Positions 7,815 through 15,463 of a DNA stretch of 20,831 bases are shown piece after piece. The stretch lies in the NCBI GenBank assembly GCA_040399685.1, contig JBBART010000038.1:1-20831 (forward strand), read 5' to 3'. Source of the stretch: CAIQQQ01 sp040399685 (lineage in GTDB: Bacteria; Pseudomonadota; Alphaproteobacteria; Acetobacterales; Acetobacteraceae). The translations under genes were made by a program, and so were the position numbers. A model generated the notes under the pieces. That model was not told the origin of the DNA and did not search any database. It saw only the letters and a list, made by a program, of their open reading frames with translations. Numbering within the stretch: the first letter of the stretch is position 1; every line of letters begins with the position of its first letter.

Positions 7815-8972
7815 TCATTTGAGGAACCACCACAGCAGCGCGAAAAAGAGAGCACTGAAGACGTGCCACACCGCATGCAGCTGAAACGGGCTGTCAGGGT
7901 CGCACAGGGCGGTCTTCTCCACATCAACCTGTCGGCACGCAAACGCGACCGCGATGCTCACCGTGGCAGCCCCGGCAACCCTGAGTCGAGTGGTGCCCCG
8001 GTGACGAAAAGCGTACGCCCCGAGAAGGACCGCCAGGCACGTCGCCAGCACAGCCACGGCGACCGTACCCGCACCGGAGGAGGGCACGGCGTTCGTGATG
8101 ATCAGGATGAAACTTAAGCAGACAAGTCCCACAAAAAGGTGGCGAGCCCGTTCCGAGTCGCACGGGCCGAACACTTCAAGTTTCTGACAGACAAACACGA
8201 GCGGAACGATGACCAGCATCAGGACGCTCGCCATGTCTATGAAGTGCGCCCAGCCCGTGAGCGCGGCGTGGAACAAAAACGACGACGCTCCGGCAAAAAT
8301 ATTCACCGCCCCGTTCAAGGTTGAGAAGAGCACCACCCCGCGGTCCGCGTACAGCCCCGATACCAGCATCACGGTTCCAGACCCCAGAAACGCGAGCGAA
8401 CTAAAAGACGCCAAAGGCTGCGCCACAGTCACGTTTGGGCGCGCACGCTCGCAGTAGGCGTTGCCAACCGTATAGTGGTAGAAGAGCGCGTACACCGTCA
8501 AGTTCCCGCTGGAAAACGTCAGATTTTTCCGAACAACACCCGAAATAGGCGCCATGTAGTCACGTCGGAAGAGGGTGTAGTCCGTCGGATCGGTGTCGCT
8601 GTACGGCAACTGCACCCAGACGGTCTGGACCTCTGCTCCGGACGAGATGTTGAAGCCAGTGACGGAGACGCCGAAGAAGAGCGACACGTCGACGGGAGGC
8701 CTCACAGCATAGGTGCCAGTGTTTGCATGCCAAGAAACGCCTGGAGGAAAGGTCCGGTTGTCGACCTCGTAGCCTTCTTCCGCTGGGAACGGCTGGATCA
8801 CAAACGTCTCGTTGCATGATCCACTAAACACGTGCAAGTCCAGAAAGGAACCAAGGTCCTTTCGCGTGAAGAGCGAGAGGTCTTGTTTCGACACGACAGC
8901 CGTCACGGAGACGACGACGGCCAAGAGCGCCGCGGCTGACCTCCACGCGTGCGCGGGGGCGCCTAGGAACAT
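7815..8972 (-). CDS. CREST-superfamily (ceramidase/TMEM8-like) membrane hydrolase
   Basis: 385 residues from the ATG at 8972, which begins a signal peptide (about 1-28). An ectodomain of about 150 residues follows, with sequons (CNET, DNRT, FNIS, KNLT, GNLT). From about 185 there are seven hydrophobic helices. These carry the CREST signature: S231-xxx-H235 (SFLFH), D246 (HFID), and H366-xxx-H370 (HAVWH), preceded by CDPDSPFQ. This is the metal-binding set of alkaline ceramidases, PAQR receptors, Per1/PGAP3 and TMEM8/PGAP6. The ectodomain plus CREST layout is closest to TMEM8/PGAP6, whose members act on GPI anchors or lipids. I infer a lipid or GPI hydrolase in membranes. Substrate cannot be read from sequence. 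A longer frame upstream to 9224 would overlap the divergent gene, so it was not used. Confidence 0.85.
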   Translation of the reverse strand: MFLGAPAHAWRSAAALLAVVVSVTAVVSKQDLSLFTRKDLGSFLDLHVFSGSCNETFVIQPFPAEEGYEVDNRTFPPGVSWHANTGTYAVRPPVDVSLFFGVSVTGFNISSGAEVQTVWVQLPYSDTDPTDYTLFRRDYMAPISGVVRKNLTFSSGNLTVYALFYHYTVGNAYCERARPNVTVAQPLASFSSLAFLGSGTVMLVSGLYADRGVVLFSTLNGAVNIFAGASSFLFHAALTGWAHFIDMASVLMLVIVPLVFVCQKLEVFGPCDSERARHLFVGLVCLSFILIITNAVPSSGAGTVAVAVLATCLAVLLGAYAFRHRGTTRLRVAGAATVSIAVAFACRQVDVEKTALCDPDSPFQLHAVWHVFSALFFALLWWFLK

Positions 8973-9007
8973 TATATCCAACGTTAGAGCGTCGGTGTTT
9001 TCAAAAG

Positions 9008-9015
9008 TATATAAA
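9008..9015. promoter_or_regulatory. Shared TATA element between divergent genes
   Basis: TATATAAA, 34 nt upstream of the ATG at 9042 on the plus strand. Read on the other strand (TTTATATA) it is about 40 nt upstream of the CREST start at 8972. A single element probably serves both directions. Confidence 0.6.
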
Positions 9016-9041
9016 CCACCACGCCGCTCCCCTACACCGAC

Positions 9042-11720
9042 ATGGCGGACCCGCCGCCCTACCATGGCCTCAACCTGCCCATCGGCGGTGCGGCGGTCGA
9101 CGACGCGGACCCGCCGCTCGTGCGCCTCGTCAAGAAGCTGTACTCCGGCCCGCAGTCGGGGGACGCAGCCGCGCCGCAGGATCCCTTGCTCTTCGACGAC
9201 GTCACGCTGCTTCGCATGGCGCACGACGACGCGATCCTCCGCGAGCCGTGGTCAAACGCGGAGGGCGTGTCCACCCGCGCGTGCCTGGTGGGCGACTCGT
9301 GCGTGGGCAAGCACGCGTCCCTGCCAGGCCACGAGGCCTCGGGCGGCGGCGTCGTGCTCACCGAGTTCATGACTCCCAAAGAGCTGGCGGAGTTTGAGGC
9401 TTCGGGGAAGCTCCCCGTCCAGCGCCGAACCTGCCTCCTCTGCGCGCGGTACAACATCCACGCGGCCTACCTCTACGCGCGCAAGCAGCGCACCTTCCCG
9501 GCGAACAGCCTGCTGAACAACTTTGTCAACGCGGCCGGGGAGGGCGAGTACAGCGCGGAGTACATCATCCCCTCACCGGACGACAAGTCCTGGTCCGGCA
9601 TCTGCGGCACCGTCGTCGGCCTGCACCTGAACGCCCTGCGCCTGGTGCAGGGCCCGAGCCGCGCGTGGCGCGTGGACCAGAGCGCCATGGCACACGTGAC
9701 GCGCCCCACGTGCAATGTCACCTTCCCGACGCTGTATCGAGGCGTCCAGCCGGACCCGCAGGCTTTCCTGCGCGAATTTTTCGCGCACCGAACCCGGGTC
9801 GCCGACGCGGCACTGCTCTTCTTCAGCTACGACGAGCTGTGCGAGGCGCGGCCCAAGCTGGGTCAGCCGCCCACGGACGCGTTCATGAGGTGGCCGGAGG
9901 GCGCCACCAAGTCGTTCACGCACCGTCTGCTGCACTACCGGGTGAATCGCCTGAACATGATGCTGCAGGAGTGCCAGCACCTGTACGGAAACGAGTGGGC
10001 CTTCAACATGCAGCTGTATGTGGACGCGCACATCGGCATGGTGCTCCTCTTCGAGCGCGGCGAAAAGCTCTCCGCCTGGACGCTCAAGTACACCGCCTAC
10101 GAGCACGCGCTGCCAAACTTGGTCCCGCTCGCCGTCCAGGCGGCTGTCAACAGCTTCGTGCCCGACGCCTCTAGCTCCGCTGAGCGCAAGCGCGACGTCG
10201 GCAAGCCGCGGACGCTGGTGGTGCAGATGCTGCTGCGTGCGCTCCCGGAGTTTGCGCAGACGCGCTCCCTGCACGCGGCGTTCATCAAGTGCCTGCAGCA
10301 CCGGGAGCTCTCCAGCTCCATCTTCCAGCTGGCGCAGGCGGCGCTCATGGGCAACTACACGCACGTGACTGACAGGCTGCCTTACGCCACGCGCAAGGCT
10401 ATGGTGGAGGGCTTCACGCAGACCACGGCGCTCGACCTCTTCCAGGGGCTGCCGGGCAACGAGCACCTCATCTTGTACATCATGCGCACCTACCTTTTGG
10501 CGGCGCTGCCGCTCTGCCCGCCCTTGCACACGCTCGTTTTGGCTATGTCGCCCATCAACAAGCAGGCGGCGCGAGTGCAGGACGCCCTGCGGGTCGTGCG
10601 GGCCACCGCGGCGCTGGACTGGACGCTGATGTTTCAGGACTCCGTGCTCAACGCCCTGCGCAAGAGCCACAAGCGGCTCCCCAAGCGCAAACTGGTGGCG
10701 CGCGGGCCGGCGGACCGCAGCAGTGCGCTGGTGATCAACGCCAGGCGCACTGCCCTGCGGCGGGGCTTGAAGCGGGAGCGGGGCGTGGCGTTCGACCCCG
10801 AGTTCTACCAGGAGCAGGTGAAGCGCGCCAGGCTCAGTCAGCCTCCCCCCGCCGACCTGGAGCTCAAATGCAGGGCGGCGGCGACCGCGGTTCTTGACGC
10901 CGTGGCCGAGCACCCGGACAAACGACCGCAGCTCGTCTTCTCCGCGGACCAGATCGACAACCACACGCTCAAGCAACTGTCGGACTTCGCGCTGGCGGTG
11001 GACAACGCGCGCCTGGCCCGGGTGACGCCCTTCCCACAGGCCTTCGTGCTCGCCCAGGTGCAGGCGGTGGCGCGGCGCTTCAGCTGCGCGGCGGACGACT
11101 GGGACGTCCTGCGTCGCGTGTCTCGAGTCGTCATGTGCACCACGTGCGGCGTGCGCAACTACTACCTCACCCACGCGGAGCGGGGCGTGGCCAACCGGAG
11201 AGTGGACAACCCGCGTGCGGCTGGCTTCCGCAAGCTTGCTTTCAGCATGCGCCTTGGCGAGATGCGCTGCGTGGAGACGGCAAGCTGCTCGCAGTACCCT
11301 CTGAGCACCGTGGACGTCGCGGAGGTGACGCCCGACAGCCTGCGCGGCGGCGCACTCGTGCTGCGCGAGTGCGCGCTGCTCATCAGCCCCTGCTGCGGCT
11401 TCCTCTGCGAAGCGTCCGCGCTGCGGGTCACGCCGACGGGGTTCGACTGCCCGGGATGCGCCACCAAGAAAAAGCAGCATGTGGAGGGCGCACCCGACCC
11501 GCGCATCTGCGCGCACTGCTCCAAGCGCAGCCAGTTGAAGATGGCCGCGCAGCAGCAGGTGCTGCTGCGAGACCCCGAAGGCCGGGTCAAGTCCTACGGC
11601 TTCTGCAGGGGCCACCTGCGGCAGTGGGCGCGCGTGAAGAGCGGGTACCTGACGCTCGACTTTGTGAGCCGCAACATGGTGAACAAGACGGGCGCGGGTC
11701 TGGTGCTGGACCCCAACTGA
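9042..11720 (+). CDS. Large Cys/His-rich (zinc-binding) protein, unknown family
   Basis: 892 residues, soluble, with no signal peptide. Near the N terminus CLVGDSC (C81, C87), H91, H97 and CLLC (C131, C134) look like a zinc site. It is followed by a conserved-looking stretch (GEYSAEYIIP, WRVDQSAMA). The middle is alpha-helical. At about 590-605 a basic KRERGVAFDPEFYQEQVKR region occurs. The last 200 residues hold further paired cysteines: CTTC, SPCCGFLC, CPGC and CAHC, suggesting two or more zinc ribbons. The length, the absence of introns and the TATATAAA box 34 nt upstream suggest an important viral gene. Zinc ribbons are common in transcription and replication proteins and in capsid-associated proteins, but I cannot choose between these. 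It converges on the gene ending at 11738, with a 17-nt gap. Confidence 0.9.
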   Translation: MADPPPYHGLNLPIGGAAVDDADPPLVRLVKKLYSGPQSGDAAAPQDPLLFDDVTLLRMAHDDAILREPWSNAEGVSTRACLVGDSCVGKHASLPGHEASGGGVVLTEFMTPKELAEFEASGKLPVQRRTCLLCARYNIHAAYLYARKQRTFPANSLLNNFVNAAGEGEYSAEYIIPSPDDKSWSGICGTVVGLHLNALRLVQGPSRAWRVDQSAMAHVTRPTCNVTFPTLYRGVQPDPQAFLREFFAHRTRVADAALLFFSYDELCEARPKLGQPPTDAFMRWPEGATKSFTHRLLHYRVNRLNMMLQECQHLYGNEWAFNMQLYVDAHIGMVLLFERGEKLSAWTLKYTAYEHALPNLVPLAVQAAVNSFVPDASSSAERKRDVGKPRTLVVQMLLRALPEFAQTRSLHAAFIKCLQHRELSSSIFQLAQAALMGNYTHVTDRLPYATRKAMVEGFTQTTALDLFQGLPGNEHLILYIMRTYLLAALPLCPPLHTLVLAMSPINKQAARVQDALRVVRATAALDWTLMFQDSVLNALRKSHKRLPKRKLVARGPADRSSALVINARRTALRRGLKRERGVAFDPEFYQEQVKRARLSQPPPADLELKCRAAATAVLDAVAEHPDKRPQLVFSADQIDNHTLKQLSDFALAVDNARLARVTPFPQAFVLAQVQAVARRFSCAADDWDVLRRVSRVVMCTTCGVRNYYLTHAERGVANRRVDNPRAAGFRKLAFSMRLGEMRCVETASCSQYPLSTVDVAEVTPDSLRGGALVLRECALLISPCCGFLCEASALRVTPTGFDCPGCATKKKQHVEGAPDPRICAHCSKRSQLKMAAQQQVLLRDPEGRVKSYGFCRGHLRQWARVKSGYLTLDFVSRNMVNKTGAGLVLDPN

Positions 11721-11737
11721 AAAAACACCTTGTATTC

Positions 11738-12286
11738 CTACAGGGTGATGGAGATGAGGCGCGCGCAGCCCGGGTCTGCCACGTCGTCAAAGTGGGCGTG
11801 CATGTCGCGGATGCCCAGCTTCCGCACGTGCGACGCGTCCATGCCAAACAGCGAGCGCCAGGCGCCCAGCCGCCAGCGCAGCTCACGGACGTGGTGTTTT
11901 GCCAGGCCGCCGTCCAGCAGGCGCTGCATCGTGAGGCCCACCGTCTCGCAGAACGCGGGCGTCAGCTGTTCCGCCCAGTCGCTGTACAGTATCGCCACGC
12001 AGCTGAACGTCTCGTCGACGCGCCGGAGCATGTCCACGTGGAACAGCGCGAGCGTCTCGTCACGCACGCACATAAGCACCAGCTCGAAGGGCAGGTCGAA
12101 GAACCGCTGCACGGTGAACTGCCGGGCCACGAGCTGCTCCAGGTACACCACGCGACCTGAGCGCTCGTGAGACGGGTCGGTGTTACGCGTTCGGCGGCGC
12201 GCACCCGGAGCAAACCATGAGGCGATGTCGTCTTCGTGCACCGGCCGGTCCCGCCACTCTTTGAAGAAGAGGCAGGCTCGTGGCAT
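11738..12286 (-). CDS. Hypothetical protein, 182 residues
   Basis: A soluble mixed alpha/beta protein without signal peptide or membrane helix. Recognisable features are few: an N-terminal charged part (FFKEWRDRPVHEDDIASWF), a basic linker (GARRRTRN) and a C-terminal domain rich in Trp, His and Leu (ELRWRLGAWRSLFGMD). I do not recognise it. The start is supported by an AT-rich TATA-like element (ATAAATAT) about 20-26 nt upstream, shared with the divergent gene at 12350. It converges with the large Cys/His-rich gene, and the 17 bases between the stops leave room for little more than short 3' ends. Confidence 0.75.
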   Translation of the reverse strand: MPRACLFFKEWRDRPVHEDDIASWFAPGARRRTRNTDPSHERSGRVVYLEQLVARQFTVQRFFDLPFELVLMCVRDETLALFHVDMLRRVDETFSCVAILYSDWAEQLTPAFCETVGLTMQRLLDGGLAKHHVRELRWRLGAWRSLFGMDASHVRKLGIRDMHAHFDDVADPGCARLISITL

Positions 12287-12304
12287 CGCAGAGTGCCGGT
12301 CTAG

Positions 12305-12312
12305 ATATTTAT
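12305..12312. promoter_or_regulatory. Shared TATA-like element between divergent genes
   Basis: ATATTTAT (plus strand) or ATAAATAT (minus strand), about 20-26 nt upstream of the minus-strand ATG at 12286 and about 40-45 nt upstream of the plus-strand ATG at 12350. It is the only AT-rich block in this 63-nt intergenic space. Confidence 0.5.
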
Positions 12313-12349
12313 CACAGCGCGTGTCTGTCTCCTAGGCATCCCGGGGACG

Positions 12350-12841
12350 ATGTGGAAACACGCGCTCGTGTTGAACAAGGTGCTCCTCTTCTGGTTTGCG
12401 ATCCGCGCAGTCAACCTGTTTATATTCTACATCGCGGAACACTCGTCCCTACACACCGAGGCGAGGCTGCTGGTGACCCACCTGTGCGACACGACGCACA
12501 ACCGGAAGATCAGCGGGTCCCTCATCGACTGCAACCAAGCTCGCTCGCTGCTCAACTCGCGCAGCTTCGCCGTCACCTACGCGCTCGAGAAGACGCTCAA
12601 GTCTATAGCTTTGGACAGCTGGCGCGGCGCCAGCCACGAGATTGCGGCGTTTGCGAAGCTCTTGGGACTGGTCACAACGTGCATCTTTACAAGCGCGGTC
12701 GCTCTCAACGCCGTGTACCTCCGCGCGCTGCAGATACGCCACGCCAAGATCGTGTACGGCGAGACGTTGTTCGAGGCTGCTGGTTTCAGGAGGCAGCTGC
12801 CCATGGCTGCCCCGGAGGAGACTCGTCAAAAGTTTGACTAG
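12350..12841 (+). CDS. Two-pass membrane protein
   Basis: 163 residues. A first hydrophobic helix lies at about 8-29 (VLLFWFAIRAVNLFIFYIA) and a second at about 104-126 (LLGLVTTCIFTSAVALNAVYL). Between them lies a loop of about 75 residues with two cysteines (C46, C61) that could form a disulfide. The C-terminal tail is charged. The first helix contains an Arg, which is unusual for a plain anchor. I do not recognise the family. It could be a small envelope protein. It is divergent from the 12286 gene. Its stop TAG shares the palindrome CTAG with the stop of the convergent glycoprotein gene, overlapping it by 4 nt. Confidence 0.75.
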   Translation: MWKHALVLNKVLLFWFAIRAVNLFIFYIAEHSSLHTEARLLVTHLCDTTHNRKISGSLIDCNQARSLLNSRSFAVTYALEKTLKSIALDSWRGASHEIAAFAKLLGLVTTCIFTSAVALNAVYLRALQIRHAKIVYGETLFEAAGFRRQLPMAAPEETRQKFD

Positions 12842-13674
12842 AGACGATATGCCCCTCCTGGGTTGCGCTGTTCAGCAGCCCTCGTGCCTTTGAGAAACGG
12901 AGATGGCATCGGACTCAAGCAGGCGAGCACAAACACGAATGCGGCGAGGGCCATGACTGGTATGAAGACGATGACCAGCACCGACTGTGGAACGTTCTTT
13001 TTTGCCGAAGGTTCGGTCGGCATGATACTGGAAAAATAAGCATAGCTTTCGAAGGTTTTGAACGACAATTTGGAGGCGTTTAGGTCAACGTCCCTCGCCG
13101 CTTGTCTAAAGTTTCCAATATTATAATTATGGAAATAATTGAGAAAAAAAATTGTTTTCTTGGCTGGGTCTGACATAATTGTAGCATACGCGTCCGCAAA
13201 AACCTGCGCGCTCGTGTTCCGTGGATCGTAGAACGTCGTTTCATAGCCATATACATACGTACCCAGTTTTGGGTTAAAATTCCACGAAACCCATTTCGTG
13301 GAAATCCATTGAGAAGCGCAGAACCCGCCGGCACTTCCGGTGGCTATGTTTCTAGCGTATTTAGGGTCCGGGGTACCATCCGGGAGCCTAAGCTTGTTCA
13401 AAGAAAAGTCACCATTGAAGGTATCGTTCAAATTTCTGCAGATTGAGAAAGAGAGCGCGTTTCGGGTGTTGGTCGTGCCGCCATTATTATCGTAGGAGTC
13501 GTGAAGAATGTACGTCGTCATGGTTTTCGACGGCTTGTAAAGGCTCAAGTTTTTCATCGGGCCATACGAGTTTTCGGGACATGAGCTGCCGCCGCATGCA
13601 CCGACGGCTAGGAGCGCCCGTGACTGGGCGGCGGCGGTGCTCACAAGGGACAAAAAAAGCACAAGCCACACCAT
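12838..13674 (-). CDS. Type I membrane glycoprotein, paralogue A
   Basis: 278 residues with a signal peptide (about 1-17, ending TAAAQS). The ectodomain begins with a Cys pair GACGGSSC and YGPMKNLSLYKPS, then SFSIC, and later YETTFYDPRNTSAQVFADAYATI and FLNYFHNYNIGNF. A membrane helix lies at about 229-250 and the tail is short and basic (ending GGAYRL). It is a clear paralogue of the next gene (13742-14569): the Cys pair, YGPxxNLSLYxPS, SFSIC, TTFYDPxNxSAQxFADxYAxI, the anchor and a YR near the end all align. Many sequons suggest heavy N-glycosylation. This gene is visibly AT-richer than its surroundings, especially around 13000-13550. It is probably an envelope or attachment protein. A TATATTAG element lies about 35 nt upstream (13702-13709). 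Confidence 0.85.
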   Translation of the reverse strand: MVWLVLFLSLVSTAAAQSRALLAVGACGGSSCPENSYGPMKNLSLYKPSKTMTTYILHDSYDNNGGTTNTRNALSFSICRNLNDTFNGDFSLNKLRLPDGTPDPKYARNIATGSAGGFCASQWISTKWVSWNFNPKLGTYVYGYETTFYDPRNTSAQVFADAYATIMSDPAKKTIFFLNYFHNYNIGNFRQAARDVDLNASKLSFKTFESYAYFSSIMPTEPSAKKNVPQSVLVIVFIPVMALAAFVFVLACLSPMPSPFLKGTRAAEQRNPGGAYRL

Positions 13675-13741
13675 ACTGATACTGAATATTAAAAACCGAA
13701 GCTAATATAATGTGGACAAAAACGACGCAGCACGGCGTGCG

Positions 13742-14569
13742 TCACATTCGGTACACCTCGCGCCGTTCCGAGGCAACCCGCTGGGGCTGGGTCAGCCTCC
13801 TGGGGCTCCAGAATGCGAGCACGCACACCAAGCCGACGAGAGCCAGCACGGGCGTCAAGACGAGCATAAGCACGTCTTTCGTGATGCTCGACGTCCTCTT
13901 GGGGGACGCCATAAACTGCGGCGTGTTGCTCGGAGGTTGCAGATTGTTGTTAGGGAGAGATTGAAGCAGCTTTGTTTTAACGGACGCGACGTCAAGCGCA
14001 AAGCTCATGCCTCCAACGTTTTGGTTGGTGAGGTAGCTCAAGAAATTCGTTCTGTTGTTGTTCAGAATGGCAGCGTACTTGTCTGCGAAAAGCTGAGCGC
14101 TGACATTTTGAGGGTCGTAAAAGGTCGTGACCCACCCGTACATGTGATACGCAGGCGTAGAAGAAGCGCGAGAATAGTCGTTGGGGTTGGGAGCTCGGGT
14201 TGTGTTCATATAGCGTGTGTTGCAATAAGGGAGTACGAGGGCCCCGGTGGTCGGGTTGCGAGGGCTCAAACTGAACGCGCCGGGTCCGGCCCAAGAGGCT
14301 TGTAAATGTTTACATATTGAAAAGGAAACCGCAAGTTGGGTTACAATTGTGCCAATGTTGGCGGTCGTTGTATTTGAGGCGACGGTGGCGATCCATGTTG
14401 TTACAACAGTCGACGGTGTGTAAAGGCTCAAATTCGCCAGCGGTCCGTATTGGTTTGGGGTGCAAGTGTTGCCGTTGCACGGGCCCACAAGCAGAGCCGC
14501 CACTTCTTGCTCCTGCGACAGAGCGACTGCAAAGCCCGCCACGGTCAAGAGCGCCACGAGCCGCGCCAT
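13742..14569 (-). CDS. Type I membrane glycoprotein, paralogue B
   Basis: 275 residues with a signal peptide (MARLVALLTVAGFAVALS). The ectodomain has the Cys pair GPCNGNTC, then YGPLANLSLYTPS, SFSIC, and VTTFYDPQNVSAQLFADKYA followed by FLSYLTNQNVGG. A transmembrane helix lies at about 237-257 with a basic tail ending EVYRM. The YDP..SAQ.FAD segment looks like half of a small alpha/beta (SEA- or ferredoxin-like) domain, the type found in algal extracellular proteins. It is paralogous to the neighbour at 12838-13674, and a tandem duplication is the simplest origin. Upstream, TTTAAAT and TTTATTT at 14591-14607 are the only TATA-like sequences. Confidence 0.85.
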   Translation of the reverse strand: MARLVALLTVAGFAVALSQEQEVAALLVGPCNGNTCTPNQYGPLANLSLYTPSTVVTTWIATVASNTTTANIGTIVTQLAVSFSICKHLQASWAGPGAFSLSPRNPTTGALVLPYCNTRYMNTTRAPNPNDYSRASSTPAYHMYGWVTTFYDPQNVSAQLFADKYAAILNNNRTNFLSYLTNQNVGGMSFALDVASVKTKLLQSLPNNNLQPPSNTPQFMASPKRTSSITKDVLMLVLTPVLALVGLVCVLAFWSPRRLTQPQRVASERREVYRM

Positions 14570-14629
14570 ACTGCATATTCATCGCAATTAGAAATAAAGG
14601 ATTTAAAAAAGTGCCGCAACACGGGTCGT

Positions 14630-15460
14630 TCACCGTCTCCGACCTTTCCTGACGCACAGAACCAACGCCAGCACCGCAAATATGGTGGCACTTGTGCCCA
14701 CGGTCTCAGCAACAATGATGATGAGAAGGAGCATCGAGCTCACGGGCACCTTGGTGACAGCCTTGGGGGCGGCTACGGCAAGGCTCGGCGCGGGCGGCGA
14801 CGGCGAGGGAGGTGGCGGTCCTGGGGGCGGGGGTGGAGGGGGCGAGGGTGGTGGCGGCCGTGGGGGCGGGGGGAGAGGAGGCGGCGGCGGCGACGGTGGG
14901 GGAGGGGGTGCGGGAGGCGGCGGACCCGGCGGCGGCGACGGTGGGGGAGGGGGTGCGGGAGGCGGTGGTGACTCTAGAAAGAACTGGTACGTACCATTGA
15001 ATTTGTCCATCGCGGGAATGTTTCCCAGCAGTTGTTGTCTGAAAACCAAGTTCGGCGAGCTTTTGTAGAAATTATCAACGTAAACCGACGCATCGGTGGT
15101 GTTGGAGTGGAATGCGCACGTCAGGTTTAAATCATAAGACGAAGACGGGTAGGGCGCTGCGTTGCAGACGATTTGACGACACGGCAAACCAGGGGATGAC
15201 TGGAAACCGGTTGCGTTCTCTGCAAAGACCTGCACTCTTCCCAGATCTGTATTCGTGAGGTGGTACAACTGGCCGCTTTCATGGTTGTATGTGGCATTGA
15301 AGTTCATAAGCAACGTGACAAAACCTCGAGTGGACGGTGGAATTAAGGGACTGTTAAGAGTATATGACGAATTTAGAGTGTTGATAACCGGGCACACAAT
15401 ATGGCCGCCTCTCGCAGCCTGAAACAAACACGCAACCCCTAAGAGAGCCACACGCCGCAT
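14630..15460 (-). CDS. Membrane glycoprotein with polyproline stalk
   Basis: 276 residues: a signal peptide (about 1-18), an ectodomain with Cys pairs (CRQIVC and others) and sequons, and a segment ASVYVDNFYKSSPNLVFRQQLLGNI that parallels the SAQxFADxYA segment of the neighbouring paralogues. A stalk of about 63 residues (164-226) is almost wholly Pro with Ser, Ala, Gly, Arg and Leu. A membrane helix lies at about 243-268 and the tail ends VRKGRRR. Polyproline-Ser stalks are typical of pherophorin- and extensin-type cell wall glycoproteins of green algae, where they are hydroxylated and glycosylated. Here the stalk probably holds the head domain away from a membrane. TATAAA lies 28 nt upstream, inside the end of the preceding gene. 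Confidence 0.88.
   Translation of the reverse strand: MRRVALLGVACLFQAARGGHIVCPVINTLNSSYTLNSPLIPPSTRGFVTLLMNFNATYNHESGQLYHLTNTDLGRVQVFAENATGFQSSPGLPCRQIVCNAAPYPSSSYDLNLTCAFHSNTTDASVYVDNFYKSSPNLVFRQQLLGNIPAMDKFNGTYQFFLESPPPPAPPPPPSPPPGPPPPAPPPPPSPPPPPLPPPPRPPPPSPPPPPPPGPPPPSPSPPAPSLAVAAPKAVTKVPVSSMLLLIIIVAETVGTSATIFAVLALVLCVRKGRRR
14783..14971. repeat. G/C-rich low-complexity tract with 45-bp tandem repeat
   Basis: This DNA encodes the Pro-rich stalk. The plus strand is a series of G runs (GGGGG, GGGGGG). A segment near 14884-14920 (containing CGACGGTGGGGGAGGGGG) recurs 45 bases later at about 14929-14965, almost unchanged. Such tracts change length easily and could form G-quadruplexes on the plus strand. 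Confidence 0.8.
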
Positions 15461-15463
15461 GAC

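Noticed and set aside
8973..9224. N-terminal extension of the CREST protein
   Set aside because: It would overlap the start of the divergent 9042 gene and place the signal peptide internally. The ATG at 8972 starts directly with the signal peptide.
9573..11615. 680-residue minus-strand frame
   Set aside because: It is antisense to the Cys/His-rich gene, with Arg/His/Gln/Val-heavy composition and no domains or promoter. The plus-strand protein has organised cysteine pairs and a TATA box.
14783..14971. CRISPR-like or intergenic minisatellite array
   Set aside because: There are no spacer-repeat units. The repeat is coding and explains a Pro-rich stalk.
14450..15068. Gly/Arg-rich plus-strand frames
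   Set aside because: They are the complement of the polyproline stalk. The minus strand has signal peptide, stalk, membrane helix and basic tail in order.
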